Counted from the stretch's first letter, positions 7,022 to 19,010 are shown. The stretch: 64,000 bases of DNA from Cohnella kolymensis (GCF_000829465.1 NZ_JXAL01000016.1:1-64000); one strand, 5' to 3'. The notes: generated by a model from the letters alone, not told the origin. Made by a program: numbers and translations.

Positions 7022-8938
7022 TTATTCTTCCATCAATTGTTCCCAAGCTTGGTAGGCCTCATCCAGTGCCTCACGCTTTTGCTCGGCTTCCGCCTGTTTA
7101 TCCCGGAGTTTCATATAATCCGTGCTCAACTCCGGCGAAGCCATTTCCTCTTCCAAGCCGGTCAGCTCGGTCTCCAGCTTCGCGATATCCGCTTCCGCCT
7201 GCTCCCGTTTGCGCTGGCGCGCGCGTTCCTCGCGTTTTGCCTGCTTATCCGCTTCATAATCGCTTACAGACGGATCCGAAACTTTTGAGGAAATGGTATC
7301 CGCAGCGTTTTCCCACTCCAGCATTTCTTGTTTTTTCGCAACCATTTCGTCATAATTTCCGAGGAAATGCTCCGTCCCGTTCGGATGAAGCTCGACAATG
7401 CGATCAGCGATCCGATTCAGAAAATAACGGTCGTGAGATACGAAAATCAGGGTGCCGTCATATTCATCAAGCGCAGCTTCCAGCACTTCGCGGCTCATCA
7501 GATCCAGATGATTCGTCGGCTCATCGAGCAGCAGAACATTGGCTTTGCGCAGCATGAGCTTCGAGAGAGCTACCCGCGCTTTTTCTCCGCCGCTTAAGGA
7601 GCTGATTTTCTTCCGGACATCATCGCCGCTGAACAGAAAATTACCGAGCACGGTGCGAATTTCTGCTTCAGGAAGCTGGGGGAACGCGCTCCACAGTTCT
7701 TCAAGCACCGTATTGCCGGGATTCACTTCCCGTTGTTCCTGATCATAGTAACCGAGAGAGATTCCCGCTCCCCATTCAATGGTGCCGCTCCGCAATTCTA
7801 ATTTGCCGATGAGCGTCTTTAACAAGGTCGTTTTACCGACACCGTTCGGTCCTAACAAAGCAAGCCTTTCACCTCTTTTAACCTCAAACGTAACGTTTTG
7901 AAACAGGGCTTCCAACTCCGGCTTAGGAGCTGCAGAACAATTAACGGCCCTAAGAACCTCTTTGCCGCTTCTTCGCTCAGTTGTAAAAGAAAAACTGGCT
8001 TGCCGCAGACTTCCCGGTCTTTCCAGCCTTTCAATCCGTTCGATCGACTTCTGCCGGCTCTGTGCCCGTCTCGTCGTAGATGCCCGCGCAATGTTGCGCT
8101 GCACAAAGTCCTCCATACGCGACAGTTCTTTGCGCTGCTGCTCATAGAGTTTAAGCTGTTGGGCGAAAGCTGCAGCCTTCAGCTCCATGAATCGCGTGTA
8201 GTTGCCCGTATATCGGATGGCCGCATGCCGTTCGATTTCTACGATGGAAGTAACCGTTGCGTCAAGAAAATAACGGTCGTGGGAGACGATGACCATAGCG
8301 CCGGAATACGAACGAAGATACTGTTCCAGCCAGCTCAATGTGTCGATGTCCAGATGGTTGGTCGGCTCGTCCAGCAGAAGCAGGTCCGGATGAACGAGCA
8401 GAAGTCTGGCCAATGCCAATCTCGTCCGCTGTCCGCCGCTTAAAGAGGAAACAGGCGTATCCGGGGCGAAATCTCCGAAGCCCATGCCGTGAAGAACGCT
8501 GCGAATGCGGTTATTCATCTCGTATCCGCCATTTTCCCGAAACTTTTCACTTAGATCGGCGAACTGGGAGACCAAGGATTCATAACGCTCCGGATTCTCC
8601 AGCTCGGCAGGGTCGGCCATGCGTTCCTCCAAGCCGCGCAAAATCCTTTCCTGCTCCAGGAGTGGTCCGAATGCCGAGATCATTTCCTCCATGATCGTGA
8701 GGTGTCCTTGGAGGCCTCCGTTTTGTGCCAAATATCCGATTCGCAGCTCTCTCGGTTTGGAAATCGAACCGTTATCCGCTGTTATTTCCCCGGCCAATAT
8801 TTTGAGGAACGTCGATTTTCCTGCGCCATTTACGCCTACGAGGCCTATTCGCTCGCGTTCGTTTATTTGAAGTGAGACTCCTTCGAGTACGGGGGTCACG
8901 CCATAATGTTTGGTAATGCCTGATGATTGTAAAAGCAA
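7022..8938 (-). CDS. ydiF: ABC-F family ATPase (YdiF type)
   Basis: Soluble twin-ATPase protein of the ABC-F group, whose members bind the ribosomal E site and tune translation or antibiotic resistance; there are no membrane segments. Each half has a Walker A (GVNGAGKS near residue 36; GPNGVGKT in the second half), an ABC signature (LSGGQRTRLALARLL; LSGGEKARVALSKLM) and LLLDEPTNHLD. The halves are joined by the long charged linker typical of ABC-F, and the C-terminus is a charged coiled coil from about residue 560. TTG start at 8938 with GGAGGG 8 bases upstream. It occupies the ydiF place after tsaD in Bacillus order but is inverted here and convergent with leuA. Confidence 0.93.
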   Translation of the reverse strand: MLLQSSGITKHYGVTPVLEGVSLQINERERIGLVGVNGAGKSTFLKILAGEITADNGSISKPRELRIGYLAQNGGLQGHLTIMEEMISAFGPLLEQERILRGLEERMADPAELENPERYESLVSQFADLSEKFRENGGYEMNNRIRSVLHGMGFGDFAPDTPVSSLSGGQRTRLALARLLLVHPDLLLLDEPTNHLDIDTLSWLEQYLRSYSGAMVIVSHDRYFLDATVTSIVEIERHAAIRYTGNYTRFMELKAAAFAQQLKLYEQQRKELSRMEDFVQRNIARASTTRRAQSRQKSIERIERLERPGSLRQASFSFTTERRSGKEVLRAVNCSAAPKPELEALFQNVTFEVKRGERLALLGPNGVGKTTLLKTLIGKLELRSGTIEWGAGISLGYYDQEQREVNPGNTVLEELWSAFPQLPEAEIRTVLGNFLFSGDDVRKKISSLSGGEKARVALSKLMLRKANVLLLDEPTNHLDLMSREVLEAALDEYDGTLIFVSHDRYFLNRIADRIVELHPNGTEHFLGNYDEMVAKKQEMLEWENAADTISSKVSDPSVSDYEADKQAKREERARQRKREQAEADIAKLETELTGLEEEMASPELSTDYMKLRDKQAEAEQKREALDEAYQAWEQLMEE

Positions 8939-9020
8939 GAGGTATCCCTCCGAAGATTTAATTTCGTCTTAATAATTCAAGTGTATCTTAAATGCAGGGG
9001 ATCGTCCAAGCGGCATTCTT

Positions 9021-9050
9021 TTGGCGCAAATAGGTGAAAAATGATAAAAT
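9021..9050 (+). promoter_or_regulatory. Possible promoter for the folate/molybdopterin operon
   Basis: TTGGCG at 9021-9026 and TAAAAT at 9045-9050 (preceded by TG in an extended -10 arrangement) with an 18-base spacer lie 40 bases before the first gene of this unit. The match is moderate. Confidence 0.45.
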
Positions 9051-9089
9051 AGAACTACTTTTTGACGGATTAAAAGGTGGGTTTCCTTC

Positions 9090-9731
9090 ATGGTAGCGTC
9101 ACAAGGCAAGCCTGATAAAAGAGAATGGCGCAGCCGCATGACAGCCGTGCGGGAATCGCTGTCGGCGGATGAAAGGAAAAAGCGTTCCGATGAGCTCAGC
9201 CGTCTGGTGCAGGACCAAATCCTTATCCCCCTTCGGCAGAGTCTGAACCGGTCATTGAACTTATGCGCATACGCTGCTTTCCGCTCCGAGGCGGACCCGG
9301 TCCGGCTTCTCGAACAATGTTGGCAGATGGGGGACGCGATCTATGCTCCGGCAATTCTGCCGGCCCAAGAAGGAATGCAGTTAAGAAAGGTCGAAGCATT
9401 GTATAGCTGGATTCCCGGCAAATGGGGAGTGCCGGAGCCGGATCCCCGTCAAACGGCGCTCTGGGAAGACACGCAGCCGATCGACATTGTACTTGTCCCC
9501 GGATTAGCCTTCAGCAAGAATGGCGGCCGGCTGGGATATGGCGGCGGACATTATGACCGGCTGTACGAGGCCATGACGGCAAGCGGCAAGCAGAACCCGC
9601 TGTGGATCGGCTTTGCATTTTCCAATCAGGTTGTGGAAGAGCCGCTGCCGGTAGAATCCCATGATCTAAGGCTCGATGCTTTGGCTACAGATAAGGGTAT
9701 TATTTGGTTCAACGATCAGGGGGGATTGTAA
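9090..9731 (+). CDS. 5-formyltetrahydrofolate cyclo-ligase
   Basis: Converts 5-formyl-THF to 5,10-methenyl-THF with ATP, returning a folate storage form to one-carbon metabolism. The N-terminal [24 protein letters not shown] block, [14 protein letters not shown], the [22 protein letters not shown] loop (substrate and Mg-ATP binding) and the late [25 protein letters not shown] segment are all hallmarks of the family. Length 213 residues, a little longer than usual (about 190-200). AAAAGGTGGG precedes the ATG. The stop overlaps the moaC start (TAATG), so the two genes are translationally coupled. Confidence 0.92.
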   Translation: MVASQGKPDKREWRSRMTAVRESLSADERKKRSDELSRLVQDQILIPLRQSLNRSLNLCAYAAFRSEADPVRLLEQCWQMGDAIYAPAILPAQEGMQLRKVEALYSWIPGKWGVPEPDPRQTALWEDTQPIDIVLVPGLAFSKNGGRLGYGGGHYDRLYEAMTASGKQNPLWIGFAFSNQVVEEPLPVESHDLRLDALATDKGIIWFNDQGGL

Positions 9732-10231
9732 TGGCTGATGCGGAAGATCGTCTGACCCATTTTAATGAACAGGGCCGCGCGGTTATGGTTGATGTGTCCG
9801 ATAAGCCGGTGACAGCCCGGGTGGCCGTTGCGCAAGGGCTAGTCACGATGGCGCCGGATACGCTGCAGCGAATTAAAGCGGGTTCCGTGGCCAAAGGGGA
9901 CGTGCTGGCTGTCGCTCAAGTTGCCGGTATTCAGGCCGCCAAGCGGACTTCCGATTGGATTCCGATGTGCCACCCGCTGCCGTTAACCGGCGTCAACCTG
10001 AAATTCGCGGATAACGGAGCCGATACTCTCACGATTACCGCCGAAGTGAAAACGACAGGCAAAACAGGCGTGGAAATGGAAGCACTTACTGCCGTCTCCG
10101 CAGCCGCGTTGACCGTTTACGATATGTGTAAGGCTCTCCAGAAGGATATGGTGATCGGTCCGGTGAAGTTATTGATAAAGAGCGGCGGGAAATCCGGCGA
10201 TTATACCTACAACGCCGGAGAAGCCGAATAA
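9731..10231 (+). CDS. moaC: Cyclic pyranopterin monophosphate synthase MoaC
   Basis: MoaC closes the cyclic pyranopterin ring after MoaA, an early step of molybdenum cofactor synthesis. Diagnostic segments: [16 protein letters not shown] near the N-terminus, [12 protein letters not shown] (active-site His), the [17 protein letters not shown] block and the [12 protein letters not shown] helix. Length 166 residues, normal. CAGGGGG lies just before the ATG, which overlaps the preceding stop by one base. In Bacillus the next gene is rex; here it is a MogA-type gene, so the locus has been rebuilt into a two-gene Moco unit. moaA, moeA and molybdate transport genes are not in the window. Confidence 0.94.
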   Translation: MADAEDRLTHFNEQGRAVMVDVSDKPVTARVAVAQGLVTMAPDTLQRIKAGSVAKGDVLAVAQVAGIQAAKRTSDWIPMCHPLPLTGVNLKFADNGADTLTITAEVKTTGKTGVEMEALTAVSAAALTVYDMCKALQKDMVIGPVKLLIKSGGKSGDYTYNAGEAE

Positions 10232-10273
10232 GATTGCAATAGCGTCGCATTCATGGGAGCGGGGGGATGGAAC

Positions 10274-10776
10274 ATGCGTTGGAAGGTCGCTCTTTTGACG
10301 GCAAGCGATAAAGGATCGCGCGGGGAACGTGAAGATACAAGCGCCCAAGTTGTACGCGAGTTGGTAGAGGAAGAGCTGGGCGGAGACATAGTAGATTATC
10401 GCATCGTTCCTGACGAAAAGGATGAAATACGGGCAGCTTTGATTGAAATGGCGGATTATTTTCAGGCGGATCTGGTGTTGACTACAGGCGGCACGGAACT
10501 GGCGATCCGCGACGTCACTCCTGAAGTGACTCTTATGATTGCTGAGCGTGTTGTTCCTGGTATGGCTGAGGCTATGCGTGCAGCTGTAATGCAGCGCTCC
10601 CGCCGCGGCATGCTTTTCCGGGGCGTCTGCGCCATTCGGGGACGAACCTTGATCCTGAATTTGCCCGGGGATCCGAAGGGCGTCATGAACATTTGATGGC
10701 CGTTATGGACATGCTCCCGGAAGCATTGGATCAAGTGAAAGGGTTAAGAGGACTGAGTCAGGAACAAACCCTTTGA
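10274..10776 (+). pseudogene. mogA: MogA/MoaB-type molybdopterin adenylyltransferase (frameshift near the 3' end)
   Basis: MogA-fold proteins adenylylate molybdopterin before molybdate insertion. The reading frame gives ALLTASDKGSRGEREDTSA, RIVPDEKDEI, VLTTGGTELAIRDVTPE and LILNLPGDPKGV, then stops early after MNI at 10696. Restoring one C near 10684 continues the frame as HEHLMAVMDMLPEALDQVKGL to a stop at 10774-10776, giving about 167 residues, the usual length. The nucleotide loop reads TGGTELAIRD where the family normally has TGGTGxxxRD. ATG 10274 is preferred to ATG 10253 because the run of G at 10259-10267 is at proper distance. Confidence 0.85.
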
Positions 10777-10903
10777 AGCAGCGGGCGGACAAATAATTGT
10801 CAAGGAAATACACTACTTCCGTGAACAATGGTATGATATGATACTGATATTAGGCGTAATGTCGGCATATTTTTGAAATAGATTGAGAACGGAGGTTATT
10901 CTC

Positions 10904-11134
10904 ATGTCCGGAATTGGCGCTTCAGGAATTATATTGCTGGTACTTATTGCGCTGCTTCTGTTCGGACCGAACAAGCTGCCTGAATTAGGACGCGCATTCG
11001 GCCGCACACTGCGTGAATTCAAAAAAGGCGCTAACGATCTCATGGACGATTCCAAAGACCGTACCGCGGGTAGGGTGGACGTATCCCCCGAGGAGAACGA
11101 GCAGCCGAAGGCGGAACGCCGTCTCCCGGAATAA
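10904..11134 (+). CDS. tatA: Sec-independent translocase protein TatA
   Basis: Pore-forming subunit of the twin-arginine translocase in the cytoplasmic membrane. A short N-terminal segment is followed by one transmembrane helix (ASGIILLVLIALLLFG), the conserved FGPNKLPELGRAFGRTLREFKKG hinge and amphipathic helix, and an acidic hydrophilic tail, 76 residues in all. ATG 10904 follows GGAGG at 10891-10895; the longer frame from 10883 lacks a site. With the adjacent tatC it forms a minimal TatA-TatC system, as in B. subtilis, where no TatB is needed. Confidence 0.93.
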   Translation: MSGIGASGIILLVLIALLLFGPNKLPELGRAFGRTLREFKKGANDLMDDSKDRTAGRVDVSPEENEQPKAERRLPE

Positions 11135-11156
11135 CTCGGGTTTACCGGTATACATC

Positions 11157-11210
11157 AAGGGGCTGTCCCATTGCGCAGATAAGTGCTTGCGTGCGGGATA
11201 GCCCTCTTGT
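11157..11210 (+). terminator. Hairpin between tatA and tatC
   Basis: AGGGGCTGTCCC at 11158-11169 can pair, with one mismatch, with GGGATAGCCCT at 11195-11205 around a 25-base loop; TCTTGT follows. It may reduce transcription into tatC so that TatA is made in excess, as the complex needs. Confidence 0.45.
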
Positions 11211-11258
11211 GCGAGTAAACACTTTGACGGACTACCGTATTAATCGAGGAGGCAAGCT

Positions 11259-12047
11259 ATGGCGCAAAGTCCCGACTCCCGGCCGGATGAGAATTGGATG
11301 CCGGTATTGGAGCACGTAGGTGAACTGCGAAAGCGGATCATCTATTGTTTGATCGTATTTGTTCTCGGTCTGGTCGGCGGCTTATTCGGCGCCCAGCCCT
11401 TGTATGATTATTTGGTAGCCGCAGCCCCGGTGGAGCAGTTGAAATTGAATGTATTCTCCCCTTGGGACGCAATCGGCCTATATATGAAATTTGCGATACT
11501 CATTTCTTTCATTGCCGCCATCCCCTTCACCCTGTTTCAATTGTGGGCATTCGTGCGCCCGGCATTGGGAGAGAAGGAGCAGCGGTCCACGCTTCAATTT
11601 GTTCCCGGAGCGCTGCTTATGTTTCTGATCGGTCTTGCTTTTGCCTACTTTGTCGTTTTTCCGATGGCTTATCTGTTTACAGACAAAGTGTCGACCAGCC
11701 TAGGCTTGCAACAGTTGTACGGAGTGACGCAGTATTTCGCTTTTCTTTTCAATATTTTGCTGCCGGTCTCCTTACTGTTCGAGCTTCCTCTGATTATTCT
11801 GTTTCTCACCCGGATCGGAATCCTGAATCCGAGACTGCTGCAGAAAATGCGCAAAGTCGCTTGGTTTGCGCTCATAGCCATCGCCACGATGATTACGCCG
11901 CCGGATGTCGTTTCGGATGTGCTGGTCTCCGTGCCGCTCGTTCTACTGTATGAGTTCAGTGTGCTGCTGTCACGTATCGCCTATCGCAAACGTATTCAGG
12001 CACGTGAGAGCAAAGAGGCTCAATTGGCCGCGCAAGACAACCTTTAA
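11259..12047 (+). CDS. tatC: Twin-arginine translocase subunit TatC
   Basis: TatC is the polytopic membrane receptor for twin-arginine signal peptides. The 262-residue protein has the N-terminal cytoplasmic signature MPVLEHVGELRKRI, six predicted membrane segments and the conserved loops SPWDAIGLYMKFAIL, FQLWAFVRPALGEKE, FAFLFNILLPVSLLFELP and MITPPDVVSD. A strong GAGGAGG lies before the ATG. It is transcribed with tatA. No obvious Tat substrate gene (for example a dye peroxidase or phosphodiesterase) lies beside it. Confidence 0.95.
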   Translation: MAQSPDSRPDENWMPVLEHVGELRKRIIYCLIVFVLGLVGGLFGAQPLYDYLVAAAPVEQLKLNVFSPWDAIGLYMKFAILISFIAAIPFTLFQLWAFVRPALGEKEQRSTLQFVPGALLMFLIGLAFAYFVVFPMAYLFTDKVSTSLGLQQLYGVTQYFAFLFNILLPVSLLFELPLIILFLTRIGILNPRLLQKMRKVAWFALIAIATMITPPDVVSDVLVSVPLVLLYEFSVLLSRIAYRKRIQARESKEAQLAAQDNL

Positions 12048-12122
12048 CAGGTCGCCATGGACTGTTGATCAAGGAATGAATGAGGTTCTTCCAAAAGGGA
12101 AACAATGGAAATCGTGACGATC

Positions 12123-12162
12123 GGTGCGGATCCGCTGCAGATGCGGATCCGTATTTTTTTTT
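12123..12162 (+). terminator. Rho-independent terminator of the tat operon
   Basis: CGGATCCG is repeated on both sides of a short loop (about 12127-12134 and 12144-12151), forming a GC-rich stem, and a run of T follows at 12153-12162. Confidence 0.8.
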
Positions 12163-12185
12163 GTGAAGGATTATCTCAAAAGGGC

Positions 12186-12214
12186 TTGAAAACCAACTTC
12201 AAAATCAGTATCAT
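12186..12214 (+). promoter_or_regulatory. Sigma-A promoter of groESL
   Basis: TTGAAA at 12186-12191, a 17-base spacer and TATCAT at 12209-12214 stand directly upstream of the CIRCE element, which would then overlap the start of the transcript. Confidence 0.75.
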
Positions 12215-12226
12215 AGAAAATGGTTA

Positions 12227-12253
12227 TTAGCACTTGACGCAATCGAGTGCTAA
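12227..12253 (+). promoter_or_regulatory. CIRCE operator (HrcA binding site)
   Basis: TTAGCACTT, a 9-base spacer and GAGTGCTAA match the CIRCE consensus TTAGCACTC-N9-GAGTGCTAA with one change (C to T in the left arm). It predicts HrcA repression of groESL relieved by heat shock; hrcA is not in the window. Confidence 0.95.
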
Positions 12254-12307
12254 CAGGGGTACAACCCGCAAAAAAACTTTACACCTATTTAAGAAGGAGG
12301 CTTTTTC

Positions 12308-12592
12308 ATGATCAAACCTTTGGGTGATCGCGTACTTGTCGAAGCAAGCGCAAAAGAAGAAAAAACCGCAAGCGGCATCGTTCTGCCGGACACGGCGAAA
12401 GAGAAACCGCAAGAAGGAACCATTATCGCGGTAGGAGCCGGCGCACTGAACAAGGACGGCGAGCGGATCGCGCTGGAAGTCAAAGAAGGCGACCGTGTAT
12501 TGTTCTCCAAATATGCCGGTACCGAAATCAAGTATGAAGGCAAAGAGTACTTGATTATGAAAGAAAGCGACATTCACGCAATCGTAGGCTGA
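12308..12592 (+). CDS. groES: Co-chaperonin GroES
   Basis: Heptameric lid of the GroEL folding chamber. The 94-residue sequence has the N-terminal [19 protein letters not shown] signature, the mobile loop with SGIVLPDTA, and the C-terminal [14 protein letters not shown] strand. AGAAGGAGG lies 8 bases before the ATG. First gene of the CIRCE-controlled heat-shock operon and co-transcribed with groEL 84 bases downstream. Confidence 0.98.
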   Translation: MIKPLGDRVLVEASAKEEKTASGIVLPDTAKEKPQEGTIIAVGAGALNKDGERIALEVKEGDRVLFSKYAGTEIKYEGKEYLIMKESDIHAIVG

Positions 12593-12616
12593 TTGCGCGC
12601 AGAGATAGCAACATAA

Positions 12617-14311
<1,695 letters not shown>

Positions 14312-14333
14312 TAAGCAGTATACTGCGCAACAT

Positions 14334-14366
14334 AAGCCCGGCCAGATATCTGGCCGGGCTTTTTAT
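14334..14366 (+). terminator. Rho-independent terminator of groESL
   Basis: AGCCCGGCCAGA and its reverse complement pair perfectly around position 14346 and are followed by TTTTT at 14360-14364. Confidence 0.9.
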
Positions 14367-14410
14367 CGTATGATGTTCCACATAGAGAGATCATGCTCTT
14401 TTAAATCTGA

Positions 14411-15682
<1,272 letters not shown>

Positions 15683-15697
15683 GGCTAATGCATCAAA

Positions 15698-16489
15698 TTA
15701 ACTCAATCTCATACGCTTCATGTAACCCATTTTCATAGATATCTCGTTGGCGGCCTCCATCACATTTTTTGCGAAGAAAGGTATTTTGGATAGAGTAATC
15801 CTTTGTTTCGGCCCGACGGTGGTAATCGAGGAAATGACTTTCCCGGTGTAGTCCCGGATCGGCGCAGCTACCGAGTGAACGCCTTCCAAAAGCTCTTCAT
15901 AGCTTGTTGCATACCCCTTTTCCCGGATTTCCTCCAATGTCTTGTTGAGGAGTCTGGGATTGGTAATCGTGGACTTGGTGTATCCCTTTAGACCGTTTTC
16001 AATATAGTCGTTAATGTATTCAGGAGTTTGATGGGCAAGCATGACTTTGCCGGAGCTCGTGCAATGGAGTGGATTCCTTCTGCCCACATGCGTCAAAAAG
16101 CGCACGAGGTGATTGCATTCCACCTTGAGCAAGTAGATGATATGGCCGTCATCCAGCACGCCGATATGGGCCGTTTCATCCACTTTGTTTACCAGATTTC
16201 GCACGACCGGCAGCGATTCATTGTAAATGTCCAAGTTGGATGTTACGACACCGCTTAGTGCCAGAACGGAATACCCGAGCCGGTACTTTTGCGTCTCTTT
16301 ATCTTTTATCAGAAAGCCTTCTTCCGCCAATGTGGTAACCAGACGATGCACCGTGCTTTTGCCCAGCCCCAAATTGTTCGAGATATCCGTAATTCCTTGC
16401 AAGGGATTGTCCAAAGTGTAGGAACGAAGGATTTGAAGGGCGTTTTGCAGGGAGGATAGGAGCCTTTTCTCGCTTTTTTCTGCTGACAC
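15698..16489 (-). CDS. IclR-family transcriptional regulator
   Basis: The N-terminal winged helix (residues about 14-75, with GITDISNNLGLGKSTVHRLVTTL as recognition region) and the C-terminal ligand-binding domain (VRNLVNKVDETAHIGVLDDG, HCTSSGKVMLA, GVHSVAAPIRDYTGKV) define the IclR family. Many members control aromatic catabolism (PobR, PcaR types). GTG start with AGGAGG 8 bases upstream. It converges on pobA and is divergent from the dioxygenase gene, so it is the best candidate regulator of both. The ligand, perhaps 4-hydroxybenzoate or protocatechuate, is inferred from the neighbours only. Confidence 0.88.
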   Translation of the reverse strand: MSAEKSEKRLLSSLQNALQILRSYTLDNPLQGITDISNNLGLGKSTVHRLVTTLAEEGFLIKDKETQKYRLGYSVLALSGVVTSNLDIYNESLPVVRNLVNKVDETAHIGVLDDGHIIYLLKVECNHLVRFLTHVGRRNPLHCTSSGKVMLAHQTPEYINDYIENGLKGYTKSTITNPRLLNKTLEEIREKGYATSYEELLEGVHSVAAPIRDYTGKVISSITTVGPKQRITLSKIPFFAKNVMEAANEISMKMGYMKRMRLS

Positions 16490-16689
16490 TGCAGGAACCT
16501 CCTGTGAACTGAACGATTATGAACCATTTAGAGCTCATGTAAGTACCGTATCGTAAAAATGTAAATTGCGCAATTGTCTGTCTCCGTGTTCCGGATAAAG
16601 GAATCGGTCTATTGCATTAAGAGCAAATAAGCATTATTTTAATGAAAAGGTTTACATTCGTGAAGGAAGCATATACAGGAGGGATTCGA

Positions 16690-17490
16690 ATGTCACTGCA
16701 GATGGCTTTGCTGGCAGCGCATGTTCCAAGCATCTGTCATGAGGAGAGGTCTCCGGCATTTCAACAGGAATTAATCAAAGGGCTGCGGCAAATGCGGGAT
16801 CGCATGCAAGAGATGCAGACCGAAGCGATCGTGTTGATGTCCTGCCATTTTCCAACAACGTTTCATCATTATGTCGATGCCACACCCCGGCATACAGGAA
16901 TACTGACGGCGCTGGAATGCCCGGATTTAATCTCGGATGTGCCGTATGACCATCCGGGGGATCACGAGCTTGCCAGCCAGCTGGTGGCAGCGGGAAGGGA
17001 CGCGGATTTACCCGTCGTGAAACTCGATGATCCGACTTACATTTGGGACTACGGTACAGTGGTTCCCCTGCGATATTTGGTGCCCGAGCAGAATATTCCG
17101 ATCATCAGCCTTTCCATTTGCTGTGCGGCAAGCTTAGATGAAACGTTCAAATGGGGAGAGCAAATCGGCAAGGTGCTTCGGGAGACAAACAAGAAAGTGG
17201 TATTCGTCAGCAGCGGCGCCTTGTCCCACAATCTGGTCAGAGGGCGGGAGAACATGCCGTCAAGATCGGAACAGGCTATGGATAATCAATTCATTCAGTA
17301 TATGATGACCGGAGACTATGCGGCCGCGCGCGAAATGTTGAATCAATATTCAAAAATAGCCGGCGTAGAGTCGGGAGGACGTCATCTGGCGGCTCTTCTC
17401 GGCGTATTGGATAACGAACAGAAAGCCGAGTTCTGGGGCTATGGTCAATCATCGGGCAGCGGAAATGCCATTATCTCTTTTGCTTCTTAA
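16690..17490 (+). CDS. Class III extradiol ring-cleavage dioxygenase (LigB family)
   Basis: LigB-type non-haem Fe(II) dioxygenase. The N-terminal LLAAHVPSICHEE supplies the expected metal-binding His, a second His cluster is in VLMSCHFPTTFHHY, and VFVSSGALSHNLVRG plus the GVESGGRHLAALLG segment (candidate Glu/His ligands) match the fold. ATG 16690 follows AGGAGGG; the frame open from 16642 has no ribosome site. PobA makes protocatechuate, so this enzyme probably cleaves that ring (a 2,3- or 4,5-cleavage), a route known in Paenibacillus. The downstream semialdehyde dehydrogenase or hydrolase genes are missing here, so the rest of the pathway must be elsewhere. Confidence 0.82.
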   Translation: MSLQMALLAAHVPSICHEERSPAFQQELIKGLRQMRDRMQEMQTEAIVLMSCHFPTTFHHYVDATPRHTGILTALECPDLISDVPYDHPGDHELASQLVAAGRDADLPVVKLDDPTYIWDYGTVVPLRYLVPEQNIPIISLSICCAASLDETFKWGEQIGKVLRETNKKVVFVSSGALSHNLVRGRENMPSRSEQAMDNQFIQYMMTGDYAAAREMLNQYSKIAGVESGGRHLAALLGVLDNEQKAEFWGYGQSSGSGNAIISFAS

Positions 17491-17496
17491 ATGTTT

Positions 17497-17543
17497 AATA
17501 CAAAAGGTGGTTCCTGATCAATTCAGGAACCACCTTTTGTATT
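17497..17543. terminator. Bidirectional terminator between dioxygenase and livF
   Basis: A perfect inverted repeat with arms 17497-17517 and 17523-17543 around a 5-base loop stands between two convergent genes. The A-rich 5' edge and T-rich 3' edge allow termination in both directions. Confidence 0.9.
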
Positions 17544-17551
17544 GAACGCTT

Positions 17552-18262
17552 TTAAACGCCCAAGTATTGATGCTGTATTTCCTCGTTCGCAAGCAGCTCC
17601 TGAGGTGTGCCTTTCCACACGATGTGCCCCTTGTTCATGACAAGCACCTCGTCGGCTGCGCCGCAAGCCAGGTAAAAGTTCTGCTCCACCAAGAGAATGG
17701 ATAAGCCGGTTTCCTTCAACTTCTTAATGATATCCCCTACCTGCTCGATAATGACCGGTGCCAATCCTTCGGACGGTTCATCCATGAGAATGAACTCCGG
17801 GTTCGTCATGAGGGCTCTTCCGATGGCCAGCATCTGCTGCTGTCCGCCCGAAAGCTGAGTGCCCATGTTATGCTCTCGTTCTTTGAGGATCGGAAACAGT
17901 TTATACACTTCGTCCAAGGTCCACTTTTGCCTGCTGGATTCCGTACTGCGGCTGTCTTTGGCGGGCACCGTCAAGTTCTCCCGGATTGAAAGCGAAGGGA
18001 AGATCCGTCTTCCTTGGGGCACCAAGCCGATGCCGCGGCGGGCGATCTTATAAGGCGGCAGGCCGGAAATCGGTTGGCCCTTATAAGTAATGCTCCCTTG
18101 CCGCGGAGGAGTCAAGCCTGCAATGGAATGGATGGTCGTCGTTTTGCCCGCTCCGTTGCGTCCGAGAAGGGCGACGCATTTTCCTTCGGGTACTTCGAAC
18201 GAGAGTCGCTGCAGGATGTGGCTGTTTCCGTAATACGTATCTACTTGATCCAGCTTAAGCAT
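17552..18262 (-). CDS. livF: Branched-chain-type ABC transporter ATPase LivF
   Basis: Second ATPase of the LivFGHMK importer family (HAAT). Walker A GRNGAGKT, signature LSGGQQQMLAIGRALM and Walker B FILMDEPSEGLAP are present, and the length (236 residues) is typical of LivF. ATG start; it overlaps the end of livG by 8 bases. Last gene of the five-gene operon livK-livH-livM-livG-livF on this strand, closed by the bidirectional terminator. The location beside pobA suggests uptake of an aromatic acid or related compound and not necessarily leucine. Confidence 0.9.
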   Translation of the reverse strand: MLKLDQVDTYYGNSHILQRLSFEVPEGKCVALLGRNGAGKTTTIHSIAGLTPPRQGSITYKGQPISGLPPYKIARRGIGLVPQGRRIFPSLSIRENLTVPAKDSRSTESSRQKWTLDEVYKLFPILKEREHNMGTQLSGGQQQMLAIGRALMTNPEFILMDEPSEGLAPVIIEQVGDIIKKLKETGLSILLVEQNFYLACGAADEVLVMNKGHIVWKGTPQELLANEEIQHQYLGV

Positions 18263-19010
18263 GTTTAAGCGTGCCTCCCCCGAAGTAAATTTCTTTCACA
18301 CGCTCGTCACCCTTAATCTCCTCCGGCGCGCCGCTCAAGAACACTTCGCCATGATGCAGCACGGTAATGCGGTCGGCAATGGAGAACACCACTTCCATAT
18401 CATGTTCGATCACAAGCAGGGTGATCGAGCGGGGCATGCTTTGAATGAGCTTGGTCGTTTGTATCGTTTCCGCGGGAGACATGCCCGAAGTAGGCTCATC
18501 TAAAAGCAAGATTTTCGGCTTGGAGGCGAGAGCGAGCAGTACTTCCAGGAGTCGTTGTTCGCCGTAAGACAGCTCGTTCACCACACGGTCCCGACGATCC
18601 CAGAGGTTCCATTCTTTCAGCAGATGTTCCGTTTCTTCCAATACGTCGGTAAATTTATTGATAGGCTTGAAGAAGTTGAACCGGTAGGGTTTACAAGCGT
18701 TGATCGCTAGGTGCAGGTTCTCCTCAACGGTCAGACTTCCGAACAGATTGTTCTTTTGGAAGGTTCTCGACATACCGACACCGACGGCGGTGTACGCCGG
18801 CAGCCCGCTGATTTGCGTATTGTTCACCGTTACCGTGCCTTGATTGATCGGCAGCGTTCCTGTGATGCAGTTGAACAAGGTTGTTTTGCCGGCACCGTTC
18901 GGTCCGATTACGACATGGCGTTCTCCTTCCCGAACTTCAAGAGAAACGTCCTTTAACACGTTGAGCGCTTTGAACGATTTAGACAGATGTTCCACTTTTA
19001 GAAGAGTCAA
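18255..19010 (-). CDS. livG: Branched-chain-type ABC transporter ATPase LivG
   Basis: LivG-type ATPase: Walker A GPNGAGKT, the long family-specific insertion around SRTFQKNNLFGSLTVEENLHLA, signature LSYGEQRLLEVLLALA and Walker B ILLLDEPTSGMSP. TTG start at 19010 with AAGGAGGG about 8 bases upstream; the start lies inside the end of livM (32-base overlap), so translation is coupled. 251 residues. It energises the LivHM permease together with LivF. Confidence 0.9.
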   Translation of the reverse strand: MTLLKVEHLSKSFKALNVLKDVSLEVREGERHVVIGPNGAGKTTLFNCITGTLPINQGTVTVNNTQISGLPAYTAVGVGMSRTFQKNNLFGSLTVEENLHLAINACKPYRFNFFKPINKFTDVLEETEHLLKEWNLWDRRDRVVNELSYGEQRLLEVLLALASKPKILLLDEPTSGMSPAETIQTTKLIQSMPRSITLLVIEHDMEVVFSIADRITVLHHGEVFLSGAPEEIKGDERVKEIYFGGGTLKHA

